From Thiomicrospira microaerophila (GTDB lineage Bacteria > Pseudomonadota > Gammaproteobacteria > Thiomicrospirales > Thiomicrospiraceae): a DNA stretch of 64,000 nucleotides. The notes beneath the pieces are model-generated. The model saw only the letters and a list, made by a program, of their open reading frames with translations. It was not told the DNA's origin and made no database searches. Positions within the stretch are counted from its first letter, which is position 1; the number at the start of each line of letters is the position of its first letter. Shown piece after piece: positions 33,705-42,189 of this stretch. The position numbers were made by a program, and so were the translations under genes. The stretch is from positions 14,793 to 78,792 of the forward strand of contig NZ_KN882196.1 of NCBI RefSeq assembly GCF_000934765.1. Reading direction: 5' to 3'.

Positions 33705-34562
33705 TTAACTGCTAAACACCACGGTTTTATTGCCATGAATAATCACCCTATCCTCGAGGTGATAACGCAGACCCCGTGCTAAGGCCGTTTTCTCCACGTC
33801 GCGACCTTGACGACGCATTTCTTCAATTGAATGCGCATGGCTGACACGAATCACGTCCTGATCGATAATCGGCCCCGCATCTAATTCCTCCGTCACATAA
33901 TGACAAGTGGCACCAATCAGCTTGACTCCGCGCTCATACGCCTGATGATAGGGTTTTGCGCCGACAAATGACGGCAAAAAACTATGATGAATATTGATTA
34001 CCCGCCCGGCATAATCGGCACACATTTGCGGTGGCAAAATCTGCATATAACGCGCTAGCACCACCAGGTCTGCTTGATAGTGTTGCACTAAACGCTCGGC
34101 TTCGGCAAAGGCTTGGGGCTTGGTATCGGGCGTAACAGGCACATGGTGAAAAGGAATGTTATACCACTCAACCATTGAGCGTAAATCCTGATGATTCGCA
34201 ATTACACAGACAATCTCACCCGGCAAATCTTTTTCATGCCATCGATACATCAAATCCGCCAAACAATGGGATTCTTTCGATGCAAACAATGCAATGCGTT
34301 TAGGTTGATCAGAATCGGTCATAAACCAAGTCATGTTAAATTGATTGGCAATCGGTGCAAATTTGGTTTTAAAATCCTCCATACCCAGCGGCAAAGAGTT
34401 GGCTAAAATCTCATGGCGCATAAAAAACCAGCCATTGCCCGCATCGGTATGATGATTCGCTTCAACAATCGTGCCGCCCTGCTCGGCGATAAAACTCGCC
34501 ACCCTTGCCACAATACCTACCTGATCGGGGCAGGACATCACCAAACGATAAACTCGACTCAT
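33705..34562 (-). CDS. purU: Formyltetrahydrofolate deformylase
   Basis: Hydrolyses 10-formyl-tetrahydrofolate to formate and tetrahydrofolate, balancing one-carbon pools and feeding purine synthesis. 285 residues from ATG 34562 (MSRVYRLVMSCPDQVG), preferred over a TTG at 34583 since GGAAA precedes it by 6 nt. An N-terminal ACT domain (about 5-85) is followed by the formyltransferase-like catalytic domain with INIHHSFLPSFVGAKPYHQA and the GATCHYVTEELDAGPIIDQ motif including the catalytic Asn/His/Asp set. It converges with tmcA. Confidence 0.95.
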   Translation of the reverse strand: MSRVYRLVMSCPDQVGIVARVASFIAEQGGTIVEANHHTDAGNGWFFMRHEILANSLPLGMEDFKTKFAPIANQFNMTWFMTDSDQPKRIALFASKESHCLADLMYRWHEKDLPGEIVCVIANHQDLRSMVEWYNIPFHHVPVTPDTKPQAFAEAERLVQHYQADLVVLARYMQILPPQMCADYAGRVINIHHSFLPSFVGAKPYHQAYERGVKLIGATCHYVTEELDAGPIIDQDVIRVSHAHSIEEMRRQGRDVEKTALARGLRYHLEDRVIIHGNKTVVFSS

Positions 34563-34669
34563 TTTAGGTTTCCAATTTGACAAAAAACACTATCATACCA
34601 AATCCAAAAAGCATCATGGCCAGCCTGTGCTATACTTTTGGGTTTAAATCACAAAATTAAACCAAAACC

Positions 34670-35494
34670 ATGATTAGAATTGTCTCATTCAATGTAAACA
34701 GCGTGCGCATGCGCCCCCATCAACTTGAAGCACTGGTTCAAAACCATCAGCCCGACATCATTGGCTTGCAAGAAACCAAAGTGCAAGACCATGAGTTTCC
34801 CATCGAGATGATCGAAAAGCTGGGTTACAAGGTTGAGTTTTTTGGCCAAAAAACCCACTATGGCGTCGCCATGCTCTACAAGCCCGAACTCGAACTACTC
34901 AGCCTGCAAAAAGGTTGGAAAACCGATGATGACAGCGCACAGCGTCGAATAATTATGGCGGACTTCAAAACCCCCAGTGGCGAGATGCTAAGGGTGTTAA
35001 ACGGCTACTTTCCGCAAGGTGAACAACGCGATCATCCGGTGAAATTCCCCGCCAAAATGGCGTTTTATCAAGATTTAATGACTTATTTAGCGCAGGATTG
35101 CTCGCCCGAGCAAAATCTGGTTGTGATGGGTGATTTTAATATCTCGCCGCAAGACATCGATATCGGCATCGGGGAAGCCAACCGTTTACGTTGGCTTAAA
35201 ACTGGCAAAACCAGCTTTTTACCGGAAGAGCGCGAAGTCTGGCAACGCCTAATCGATTGGGGCTTTAAAGACACCTATCGCTGCCTTTATCCTGAAGACA
35301 ACAGCCGCTTTAGCTGGTTTGATTATCGCTCAAAAGGTTTCGAAGACACCCCAAAACGTGGGCTACGCATTGACACCCTGCTTGCGAGTGCGCCGCTCGC
35401 GGAAAAAGTCATCGGTTCGGATATTGGCTATGACATACGCGGCATGGAAAAGCCTTCAGACCATGCCCCTGTTTGGTCTGACTTTGACATTTAA
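34670..35494 (+). CDS. xthA: Exodeoxyribonuclease III
   Basis: AP endonuclease/3'-5' exonuclease of DNA base-excision repair, 274 residues. It belongs to the Mg-dependent EEP phosphatase fold: [16 protein letters not shown] at the N-terminus, [12 protein letters not shown] (metal-binding Glu), [38 protein letters not shown] (catalytic Asp/Asn) and the C-terminal [10 protein letters not shown] with the catalytic Asp-His. A possible -10 TATACT lies at 34631-34636. It is followed 29 nt later by the flavin reductase gene on the same strand. Confidence 0.95.
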   Translation: MIRIVSFNVNSVRMRPHQLEALVQNHQPDIIGLQETKVQDHEFPIEMIEKLGYKVEFFGQKTHYGVAMLYKPELELLSLQKGWKTDDDSAQRRIIMADFKTPSGEMLRVLNGYFPQGEQRDHPVKFPAKMAFYQDLMTYLAQDCSPEQNLVVMGDFNISPQDIDIGIGEANRLRWLKTGKTSFLPEEREVWQRLIDWGFKDTYRCLYPEDNSRFSWFDYRSKGFEDTPKRGLRIDTLLASAPLAEKVIGSDIGYDIRGMEKPSDHAPVWSDFDI

Positions 35495-35523
35495 ATCACT
35501 ATAACCATAAAGAAACCTATAAC

Positions 35524-36204
35524 ATGAATACTGAAGAACGCTTAAGTCATCGTTTAGTTGATTTCGAACCCCTAGCGAGTCAAATCAAACGCTTTTGGTT
35601 ACAACCTGAGCAGCCCTTTGCCTACCAGGCCGGTGACTATATCATGCTGGGTTTTAATACAGAGGATCTAAAACCCTTCTCGATTGCCAATGCGCCGCGC
35701 GAAGATGGCCTGCTAGAATTACACATTCGCAATGAACAAGGCAGCGATTGGATGAAGACGTTATTTGCACTTGAAAAAGGTGCCACACTCTATTCCAGCC
35801 CTGCCAAGCCACAAATGCAGCTACAGCCTGAAAAACCGCTTAACCTGTTTATAGCCGGCGGCACCGGACTTGCGCCGATGAAGGCTTTGTTAGAAGCCCG
35901 GCTTGCAGCAGGCATCAGCCAACCCACAAAACTCTACATGGGTGCACGTCATGTCGAAGAGCTGTATCTTGACGCCACACTGCGTGAGCTGGCCGAATCA
36001 ACTCCGCTACTCGACTATATTCCGGTGGTTTCAGAAGATGAAGCTTATCAAGGATTGCAGGGATTAGTGCATCAGGTTGCCCTAAGACAATGCGCCGATT
36101 TATCGCAAACCCATGTTTACGTCTGCGGCGCCTGGGCAATGGTCAAAAAAGCAGAAGAAGAGTTTATTGCGGCTGGCCTTAACAAGCATAGCTTTACCCA
36201 CTAA
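35524..36204 (+). CDS. fre: NAD(P)H-flavin reductase-like protein
   Basis: 226-residue oxidoreductase of the ferredoxin-NADP reductase fold. The N-terminal FAD/flavin-binding barrel carries YQAGDYIMLGF and the KPFSIANAP motif (RxxS-type); the C-terminal NAD(P) domain has IAGGTGLAPMKALLEA and YVCGAWAMVKKAEEEF. Length and pattern match Fre/LuxG-type flavin reductases, which supply reduced flavin or reduce CDP-ubiquinone-related factors; no iron-sulfur domain is attached. The TAA stop lies at the foot of an imperfect hairpin (TAACCC...GGGTTA, 36202-36230) between convergent genes. Confidence 0.85.
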   Translation: MNTEERLSHRLVDFEPLASQIKRFWLQPEQPFAYQAGDYIMLGFNTEDLKPFSIANAPREDGLLELHIRNEQGSDWMKTLFALEKGATLYSSPAKPQMQLQPEKPLNLFIAGGTGLAPMKALLEARLAAGISQPTKLYMGARHVEELYLDATLRELAESTPLLDYIPVVSEDEAYQGLQGLVHQVALRQCADLSQTHVYVCGAWAMVKKAEEEFIAAGLNKHSFTH

Positions 36205-36265
36205 CCCGAACATTTTAATATCCGGGGTTATATGGGATTCGACTAAATACAACAGCGCGGGACTT

Positions 36266-36460
36266 CTACAGCAAAAACACGCCTATCAATACCAGCACGA
36301 CACCATAGATAGCTAGCATCCAAGCATGGGCTTTAAACCAAGCCATGACGGTGCGACCAATTTCAGCAGGTGTGTATTGAAAAAAGGAGATCACCACCAT
36401 CGCCAGCGCAACAACTATTAATGCCGCGGGCACAATGAGCAAGAGTTGGTAGAGAGTCAT
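36266..36460 (-). CDS. Small two-helix membrane protein
   Basis: 64 residues with two hydrophobic segments (about 4-27, LYQLLLIVPAALIVVALAMVVISFF; and about 43-63, AWMLAIYGVVLVLIGVFLL) joined by a short basic loop (EIGRTVMAWFKAHA). It follows the immunity candidate by 27 nt on the same strand. No family recognised. It might be a second immunity or accessory protein of the toxin module, or an unrelated housekeeping membrane peptide. Confidence 0.6.
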   Translation of the reverse strand: MTLYQLLLIVPAALIVVALAMVVISFFQYTPAEIGRTVMAWFKAHAWMLAIYGVVLVLIGVFLL

Positions 36461-36487
36461 AAACGTACCTGTTCCAGTTTATTGATT

Positions 36488-36769
36488 CTAATTGATTGAG
36501 TTTAATTGATTAAAGAGATTTTGCAACCAGGCCTGGTTGGCGTGCGGTGCTCCCGCAAGCTTGGCGGCTTGTTGGTAAAAGGCTTGATTTTCTGATTGAA
36601 TAAGTTGTGTTAACTGGGTTTTGACCCGTGCCACGGCATGCGGATTTTCCGCAACAAACTGCGCGATAGCCGCTTGTTCACCGTCTTCTTCAATCGCCAA
36701 ATAGGCCGCTAACAGGCTGTGCAATTCAGGCCAAGCATGCAAAAAATCAATCTGTTGTTGCCAATCCAT
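36488..36769 (-). CDS. Candidate CdiI-like immunity protein
   Basis: 93 acidic, helical residues with no signal peptide. The pattern (LHSLLAAYLAIEEDGEQAAIAQFVAENPHAVARVKTQLTQLIQ ... ANQAWLQNLFNQLN) resembles, from memory, the CdiI_2 group of contact-dependent-inhibition immunity proteins (an LL.AYF core, an EEAI..F helix, a VA.L..EL..LL helix, a closing .W.L..L). It lies 11 nt downstream of a lipoprotein carrying an RNase A-like toxin domain, the normal toxin-immunity order. The tryptophan-containing end is written over a perfect HIP-like palindrome. Identification is by pattern and context only. Confidence 0.6.
   Translation of the reverse strand: MDWQQQIDFLHAWPELHSLLAAYLAIEEDGEQAAIAQFVAENPHAVARVKTQLTQLIQSENQAFYQQAAKLAGAPHANQAWLQNLFNQLNSIN
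36525..36538. repeat. HIP-like palindrome, perfect copy (in immunity candidate gene)
   Basis: AACCAGGCCTGGTT with flanking C/G; encodes NQAWL at the C-terminus of the 93-residue protein. Confidence 0.95.
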
Positions 36770-36780
36770 CGACCCAACCC

Positions 36781-37281
36781 CTATTCATCAGGCTGTGGAA
36801 ACGCGGTCAGCACATAAAAACCATCGCCCTTGCGCACCAACACAACCCGCACCACTGCTCTATCTGGCACATCTTGCGCCTCTAAGCGCTCCTGCCACAT
36901 CTCACGAGTTAAATAACGACCATGGGTGGGCACACGGGCAAAAAAAGCTTGGCGCGCTAGATCGCCTCGCCACCAGTCAGCGACTTCTTTACGTTGCATA
37001 TTGAGCACCGCATTAATCGAGGCTTCAGCCACTTCGTAGCTACTAAAAGTCGATACCGTGCCTAAACGCAAATTACGGTCTAAGCGTTCAGAGAGATAAT
37101 TGTCGTCCTTGGCGACGTGACGTGCAATCGTATGGCCGCCCGCGTCTTCATGTTGTTGTAAATTGACCTGAATCGGCTGACGCACATCGCCCAAACCGCT
37201 GCTATCTGGCTTAGGCGCACAGCCTGCCACCAAGGTTAACAATCCTAACCAAACTAACCACACGCTCAACCGTTTTTTCAC
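36781..37281 (-). CDS. Lipoprotein with bacterial RNase A-like toxin domain
   Basis: 166 residues. A signal peptide ends in the lipobox LVAGC (Cys21) with Ala at +2 (outer-membrane type). Residues about 38-166 match, from memory, the bacterial RNase A-like fold found at CdiA-CT toxin ends: LQQHEDAGGHTIARHVAKDD (His50, Arg54, His55), VSTFSSYEVAEASINAVLN (STF at 77-79 plus helix), WW in the middle, VVRVVLVRKGDGFYVLTAFP near the end (Thr159; Phe161 where Tyr is usual). That domain normally cuts RNA and is delivered by giant exoproteins; here it stands alone on a lipid anchor. An immunity-like gene follows by 11 nt. It begins 34 nt after safE. Confidence 0.7.
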   Translation of the reverse strand: MKKRLSVWLVWLGLLTLVAGCAPKPDSSGLGDVRQPIQVNLQQHEDAGGHTIARHVAKDDNYLSERLDRNLRLGTVSTFSSYEVAEASINAVLNMQRKEVADWWRGDLARQAFFARVPTHGRYLTREMWQERLEAQDVPDRAVVRVVLVRKGDGFYVLTAFPQPDE

Positions 37282-37315
37282 CCTTACATCCTTTTATTGA
37301 GTTTTCATTAAATAT

Positions 37316-38008
37316 TTATTGAATATTAATCGTCACAGCCTGATAAATTTGCCACACACCCATCAGCATCACCGTCACACCGGCAAAGCCTTTAACCCAG
37401 GGATTGCGCGCCCAACGGGTAAAGTAAAACGCAAACACCCCCATCAGCAACAAATTAGGCAGCGTACCCAAACCAAAAGCCAACATCACCAGTGCGCCTT
37501 GGGTCATAGAAGCCGCGCTAAATGCCATAATCAACACACTATACACCAACCCGCAAGGCAACCAGCCCCACACCATGCCATACAGCCAGGCCTGGGGCAG
37601 TGTTTTAACCGGGGTGAGTTTTTGGGTATAGGGTTGCAGACGTTTCCACAAACCACCACCCAGCCGCTCTACCGCCACCACACCGGTCCACCAGCCAGCC
37701 AGATAAAAACCAAGCGCGATCATAAACAACCCAGCAAACACCTGTAGCCCTTGTTGAAACGGCAAAAAGGGCACCAAACTACTCAGTGACGCGGCGAGTA
37801 GACCTATCAACGCGCCCACCAATACGTAGCTGCTGATGCGCCCTAAATTATAAGCCAACTGATAGGGCAACATCCGCCATTGGCTAAGCTGATGCCGTGG
37901 TGATAAACTAAAGGTCAGCGTTCCCACCACGCCACCGCACATCCCCAAACAATGTACGCCACCCAGCAGCCCTACCACAAAGGCCGTGATAAATAGCGAT
38001 TCAAACAT
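37316..38008 (-). CDS. Sulfite exporter TauE/SafE (DsbD_2-like) family protein
   Basis: 230-residue membrane protein with about six hydrophobic segments and the family motif HCLGMCGG at 19-26 (His19, Cys20, Cys24). Members of this group are commonly found with cbb3-oxidase or copper-handling genes and are annotated as TauE/SafE or heavy-metal transport proteins; the actual substrate is unclear, and copper or a thiol redox role is as likely as sulfite. It overlaps comM by one base and is followed after 34 nt by the toxin lipoprotein. A CCAGGCCTGG core is at 37586-37595 (PQAWL). Confidence 0.85.
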   Translation of the reverse strand: MFESLFITAFVVGLLGGVHCLGMCGGVVGTLTFSLSPRHQLSQWRMLPYQLAYNLGRISSYVLVGALIGLLAASLSSLVPFLPFQQGLQVFAGLFMIALGFYLAGWWTGVVAVERLGGGLWKRLQPYTQKLTPVKTLPQAWLYGMVWGWLPCGLVYSVLIMAFSAASMTQGALVMLAFGLGTLPNLLLMGVFAFYFTRWARNPWVKGFAGVTVMLMGVWQIYQAVTINIQ

Positions 38009-39516
38009 TACTTCAACCCTTGGCGCTCAAGGCTACGATAGCCCAGCGCCTCGGCTAAATGGGCGTTGGTGATAGAAGATTGATTTGCCATATCCGCCAG
38101 CGTTCGCGCCAGCCGCAAAATTTTATGGTACGAGCGCGCAGACAGATTCAAACGCGCAATCGCCTGCTTAAGAAAATCTTGGCTTGCTTGGTTCAGTGGC
38201 ACATAGGTTTCCAACTGTGTAACGCTTAAATCGGCATTTAGACACCCTTGGCGCGCGATCTGGCGCTCGCGGGTAAGGCTCACTCGCTCACGCACCTGTG
38301 CGGAGGTTTCAGCCTCTGGATCCACCGGTGCGCTCAGCTGATCCACCTCAACCGCGGGAACTTGCAGGTGCAGATCAATCCGATCAAGAATAGGACCTGA
38401 AATTTTTCGCTGATAACGCGCAATTTGATCCGGGCTATCGGTACAACGGGGGTCATCGGCAAAAAATCCACTCGGCGATGGATTGAAGGCACCCACAAAC
38501 AGACTGTGACAAGGATAACTCACAAACTGCTTCACCCGCGCAATATGCACCTGCTTGGTTTCCAGCGGCTCACGCAAAGCCTCAATCACATCACGTTTAA
38601 ATTCGGGCATTTCATCAAAAAATATCAAACCATGATGGCTTAATGACAAGGCGCCAGGTTTTGGGTTTTGACCGCCGCCAATCACCGCTGAAGCGGACGA
38701 GGTGTGATGCGGGGCGCGATAGGGACGCTGGAAAAACTGTTCGGCGACCAGCGGTTCGCCGACAATGGAGCGCAAGGCGGCACTCTCAATCGCCTCCTGC
38801 TCATTCATCGCCGGTAACAAGGTGACCAGCCGCTGCGCTAACATGCTTTTGCCCGAACCTGGTGGGCCGACCATCAAGACAGAATGGTGACCGCTCGCCG
38901 CAATTTCCAGCACTCGCTTGGCTTGGGCTTGTCCTCGCACATCCGCGATATCAAATGGATAGCTTAAATTCACCTCCTGACGTACAGGCGGACGCGCAAG
39001 CGGTGTTTGTTGCACCAGATACTGACAAACCTCCAGCAGATGCTGAGCACCGAAAATCGTCGCATCGGATAACAGCGAAGCTTCAACCAGGCCTGGTTGC
39101 GGAATCACCGCTATTTGTTGTTGTGCTTTGGCCTTAATCAGCGCAGGCAACAACCCATTAACACGGCGCAATTCGCCATTCAGTCCCAGCTCACCATAAA
39201 ACTCATGCCCGGCCAGCGCTTGAGCAGGCAATTGTTGGGTCGCGACCAATACCGCCAGCGCAATCGCCAAATCAAACCGACTGCCCACCTTCGGTAAATC
39301 CGCCGGCGCAAGGTTAATCGTAATGCGCTTAGGGGGTAACTCAAAGCCGCTATTTAACAACGCACTGCGCACGCGGTCTTTGCTTTCCTTTACGGCGGTT
39401 TCAGGCAGGCCTACAATCGAGAGGCTTGGCAAGCCATTGGATGCATGCACCTCAACCTGCACCAACGGCGCATCCATGCCCACCAGCGCCCGACACTGAA
39501 CACAAGCAAAACTCAA
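38008..39516 (-). CDS. comM: YifB/ComM AAA+ ATPase (Mg-chelatase-like)
   Basis: 502 residues. The N-terminal LonC-like (S16) domain (about 1-170) is followed by an Mg-chelatase-type AAA+ ATPase with Walker A MVGPPGSGKSMLAQRL near 214-229, Walker B LIFFDEMPEF, and the C-terminal Mg_chelatase_C region. ComM is a hexameric branch-migration helicase that extends strand exchange during natural transformation and recombination. It lies between ubiK (2 nt upstream) and safE. The presence of comM is compatible with, but does not prove, natural competence. It has a perfect palindrome at 39085-39098 (QPGLVEAS). Confidence 0.93.
   Translation of the reverse strand: MSFACVQCRALVGMDAPLVQVEVHASNGLPSLSIVGLPETAVKESKDRVRSALLNSGFELPPKRITINLAPADLPKVGSRFDLAIALAVLVATQQLPAQALAGHEFYGELGLNGELRRVNGLLPALIKAKAQQQIAVIPQPGLVEASLLSDATIFGAQHLLEVCQYLVQQTPLARPPVRQEVNLSYPFDIADVRGQAQAKRVLEIAASGHHSVLMVGPPGSGKSMLAQRLVTLLPAMNEQEAIESAALRSIVGEPLVAEQFFQRPYRAPHHTSSASAVIGGGQNPKPGALSLSHHGLIFFDEMPEFKRDVIEALREPLETKQVHIARVKQFVSYPCHSLFVGAFNPSPSGFFADDPRCTDSPDQIARYQRKISGPILDRIDLHLQVPAVEVDQLSAPVDPEAETSAQVRERVSLTRERQIARQGCLNADLSVTQLETYVPLNQASQDFLKQAIARLNLSARSYHKILRLARTLADMANQSSITNAHLAEALGYRSLERQGLK
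39085..39098. repeat. HIP-like palindrome, perfect copy (in comM)
   Basis: AACCAGGCCTGGTT with flanking C/G; PGLV frame. Confidence 0.95.
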
Positions 39517-39518
39517 AA

Positions 39519-39770
39519 CTAGGCGTCCTTGTTATCCGCTTCCCAGTCGGCGACACGCTTTTCGAGCGCTTCGAGCTTGGCGCGTGTCTTAGCGAGCACT
39601 GCGGTCTGGGTATCAAATTCCTCACGTGTTACACTGCCCATATCCTGAAGTGCGCGTGCTAGCGTCGCCTTAACTTGGCTCTTTAACGCTTCCGGTGCCT
39701 CACCGATTTGCGGTGGAATCACCTCTAATACCTTCCGCGCCAAACCTTCTAATTGCTGTGGGTTAAACAT
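39519..39770 (-). CDS. ubiK: Ubiquinone biosynthesis accessory factor UbiK
   Basis: 83 residues, matching the UbiK/YqiC (BMFP) family: N-terminal amphipathic helix (MFNPQQLEGLARKVLEVIPPQI), central ALKSQVKATLARALQDMGSVTREEFDTQTAVLAKTRAKLEALEKRVADWE coiled coil with the conserved V-T-R-E-E-F-D step. UbiK helps assemble the soluble ubiquinone synthesis complex with UbiJ under aerobic conditions. It heads the minus-strand run ubiK-comM-safE. Confidence 0.92.
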   Translation of the reverse strand: MFNPQQLEGLARKVLEVIPPQIGEAPEALKSQVKATLARALQDMGSVTREEFDTQTAVLAKTRAKLEALEKRVADWEADNKDA

Positions 39771-39849
39771 TCGACTAAACCTTGCATTTATTTAATGAGG
39801 TTTTATTATAACCTGGATACAGAAGTTAACCCTTTAAATTGGAGTTGCC

Positions 39850-41010
39850 ATGCAGATTTTAATTGCCCCTGATAGTTTTAAAGGCTCGATTAGCGCGGTT
39901 GATTTTTGTCAGATTGCCGCCCGCCTGATTTCAACTCATTGGCCTGAAGTCCGGGTGATTCAACGTCCGTTGTCGGATGGCGGCGAAGGCTTTGTGGATG
40001 CATTTGTCTATGCAGGTTTGGCAGAGCGGGTTAGCGTGGAAACACTCGACCCCTTAGGACGCCCGATACAAGCCGACTTCGCTTGGCAACCGTCCACCAA
40101 AACCGCAATAATTGAAATGGCGCAGGCATCCGGCTTGCCTTTACTCACGCGAGATGAACGTGATCCACTCAATACCAGCAGCTTTGGTACAGGTCTGGTG
40201 ATTCAGGCGGCCATCAATCTGGGTGCGCAACACATTATTTTAGGCTTAGGCGGCAGTGCCACCAACGATGGCGGCGTCGGCGCCCTTCAAGCCTTGGGCG
40301 TTGAGTTGCTCGATAACCAAGGCAATCCAATTCCACCTATAGGCGCAGGCCTGGTTGAACTGGAACGCATCGCCCACATTCCGCCCCATTTACATCAGAT
40401 TAGCTGGCAACTCGCCTGTGACGTTACTAATCCACTGCTCGGTGAACAAGGAGCGACGACGGTATTTGGCCCGCAAAAAGGCGTGAATGCCAATAACTTT
40501 AGTCAACTGGAAAACGGCTTGGCACAATTTGCGCGCGTCATCGAAAAGGATTTAGCTTGCCGAATAGCCGACTTACCTGGTGCGGGGGCGGCGGGCGGCA
40601 TGGCGGGTGGATTTATCGGCGTATTGAACGCCCAAACGCAAAGCGGTTTTGATATATTGGCGAAGGCGAGCGCACTTGAGGCGTTGTTTGAGCCAACGCT
40701 TGAGCCATCACTTGAGCTGATAAATGATCAACGCATCGATCTCGTCATCACCGGCGAAGGGCGGCTCGATGCGCAAACCCGAATGGGCAAACTGCCGATG
40801 CGCGTGGCACAGATGGCACAACAACATGGCGTACCAACACTCGGCATTTGTGGTCAACTCGCGATCAACCCCGCCGAACTGCCCGAATTCATCGCGCTCT
40901 TTAGCCTAGTTCAAGGCATCGTCGACGAACAAACTGCGATGCAACACACCCCCCAATGGCTAGAAAACACCCTCTATAGTGCCCTGCGCTTGTTTCGACA
41001 CCCGAAATGA
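39850..41010 (+). CDS. Glycerate kinase
   Basis: 386-residue kinase of the GarK/GlxK type, phosphorylating glycerate (to 2-phosphoglycerate in this class). Hallmarks: MQILIAPDSFKGSISAVDFCQIAARL at the start, PLSDGGEGFVDAF, the LGLGGSATNDGGVGALQALGVELL loop near 133-158 and the PGAGAAGGMAGGFIG stretch near 245. It is a single gene facing away from ubiK, with no other glyoxylate genes near it, so photorespiratory-type glycolate salvage is only a possibility. Confidence 0.93.
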   Translation: MQILIAPDSFKGSISAVDFCQIAARLISTHWPEVRVIQRPLSDGGEGFVDAFVYAGLAERVSVETLDPLGRPIQADFAWQPSTKTAIIEMAQASGLPLLTRDERDPLNTSSFGTGLVIQAAINLGAQHIILGLGGSATNDGGVGALQALGVELLDNQGNPIPPIGAGLVELERIAHIPPHLHQISWQLACDVTNPLLGEQGATTVFGPQKGVNANNFSQLENGLAQFARVIEKDLACRIADLPGAGAAGGMAGGFIGVLNAQTQSGFDILAKASALEALFEPTLEPSLELINDQRIDLVITGEGRLDAQTRMGKLPMRVAQMAQQHGVPTLGICGQLAINPAELPEFIALFSLVQGIVDEQTAMQHTPQWLENTLYSALRLFRHPK

Positions 41011-41059
41011 CACCTAATTTACACACAAGCCACAGTCAATAATGCCCGCGAGCCGCCTG

Positions 41060-42154
41060 TCACAAGCGGCGCAAATCTAAAAAGGCTTGTAAGGATTGGG
41101 CTGTCCAAGGGGCGACCTGATCACGGAAAGCTTTTTGCGATGCCCAGACTTTTTTTGCCAGCGGATCACGCGCCGCCGCCGCTTCCACCACCTCGGCGCT
41201 AGCTTGTTTGAGCTGGAGCAATACATCTTGTGGGAAGGTTCGTAACTGTACATTATGCTGGTTGATTAGTGTATTCAGGGCTTGTTGGTTGCGAGCCGTG
41301 TATTCTGAGAGCATAGTTAAGTTTGCCACTTTCATGGCGTTACGCACAATCGATTGCAAATCAGGCGTGAGCTGGTTAAACGCCTTTTCATTAATCATGC
41401 ACTCTAATGCCGAGCCAGGTTCTTGCCAACCGGGGGTATAGTAATACTTGGCCACACGATGAAAACCAAATGCCAAATCATTGTAGGGCCCGACAAACTC
41501 AACCGCATCAATCAAACCGGTTTGCATCGCTTGAAACAATTCACTGCCCGGCAAATTAATGGGCACAGCACCGACTTTTTCATAGACTTCTGCCCCCAGG
41601 CCTGGCATGCGGATTTTTAAGCCACGTAAATCCGCTAGGCTGTTGATTTCTCGATTAAACCAGCCGCCCATCTGGGTGCCGGTATTGCCCGCGGCGTTTG
41701 GAATTAAGCCAAAGGGTTTGTAAGCCTCCTCCCAAAGCGCCATGCCTCCGCCATAATAAAGCCAACTGTTCATCTCCTCAGCAGTTAACCCCATCGGCAC
41801 GACCGTAAAAAAGTCAGCACTCGGCAACTTACCTTTCCAATAGTAAGCGGTTGCATGGCCTAATTCTGCCTGTCCCTGTGATACCGCATCAAATACTTCA
41901 AACGGCCCAACCAACTCACCCGCACCGAATACACTGATCTTAATCCGCCCGCCAGACATTTGCTCAATCAGTTGCGCTAAGTCATTGGCGCCCGTGCCGA
42001 GTCCAGGGAAGTTTTTCGGCCATGCGGTGACCATTTTCCAGTTGAATACGGTTTCGCGGTCAAGGGTTACGCCCTCATCACAATGGGATTGGCATCCCGC
42101 CAACCCTGCCGCGCCGAGTGCAGCTAAACCGGCCAACAACTTACGTCTTTGCAT
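41060..42154 (-). CDS. TRAP transporter solute-binding protein (DctP family)
   Basis: 364 residues. The N-terminus MQRRKLLAGLAALGAAGLAGC combines an RR pair with a lipobox (Cys21), so export by Tat or Sec followed by lipidation is possible. The body is typical DctP: FNWKMVTAWPKNFPGLGTGANDLAQLIEQMSGGRIKISVF, GQAELGHATAYYWKG, and the conserved Arg stretch LRGLKIRMPGLGAEVYEKVGA that binds carboxylates. Such proteins usually sit with dctQ and dctM permease genes; none lies beside this one. The ligand is unknown (a carboxylate, likely a keto-acid group member). Confidence 0.9.
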   Translation of the reverse strand: MQRRKLLAGLAALGAAGLAGCQSHCDEGVTLDRETVFNWKMVTAWPKNFPGLGTGANDLAQLIEQMSGGRIKISVFGAGELVGPFEVFDAVSQGQAELGHATAYYWKGKLPSADFFTVVPMGLTAEEMNSWLYYGGGMALWEEAYKPFGLIPNAAGNTGTQMGGWFNREINSLADLRGLKIRMPGLGAEVYEKVGAVPINLPGSELFQAMQTGLIDAVEFVGPYNDLAFGFHRVAKYYYTPGWQEPGSALECMINEKAFNQLTPDLQSIVRNAMKVANLTMLSEYTARNQQALNTLINQHNVQLRTFPQDVLLQLKQASAEVVEAAAARDPLAKKVWASQKAFRDQVAPWTAQSLQAFLDLRRL

Positions 42155-42189
42155 TTCTTTACCTCTCTTACGCTTAATTTGACCTCATT

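Noticed and set aside
36202-36230. Imperfect hairpin at the end of fre as an intrinsic terminator
   Set aside because: The stem is short and has no T-run on either strand; noted only in the fre entry.
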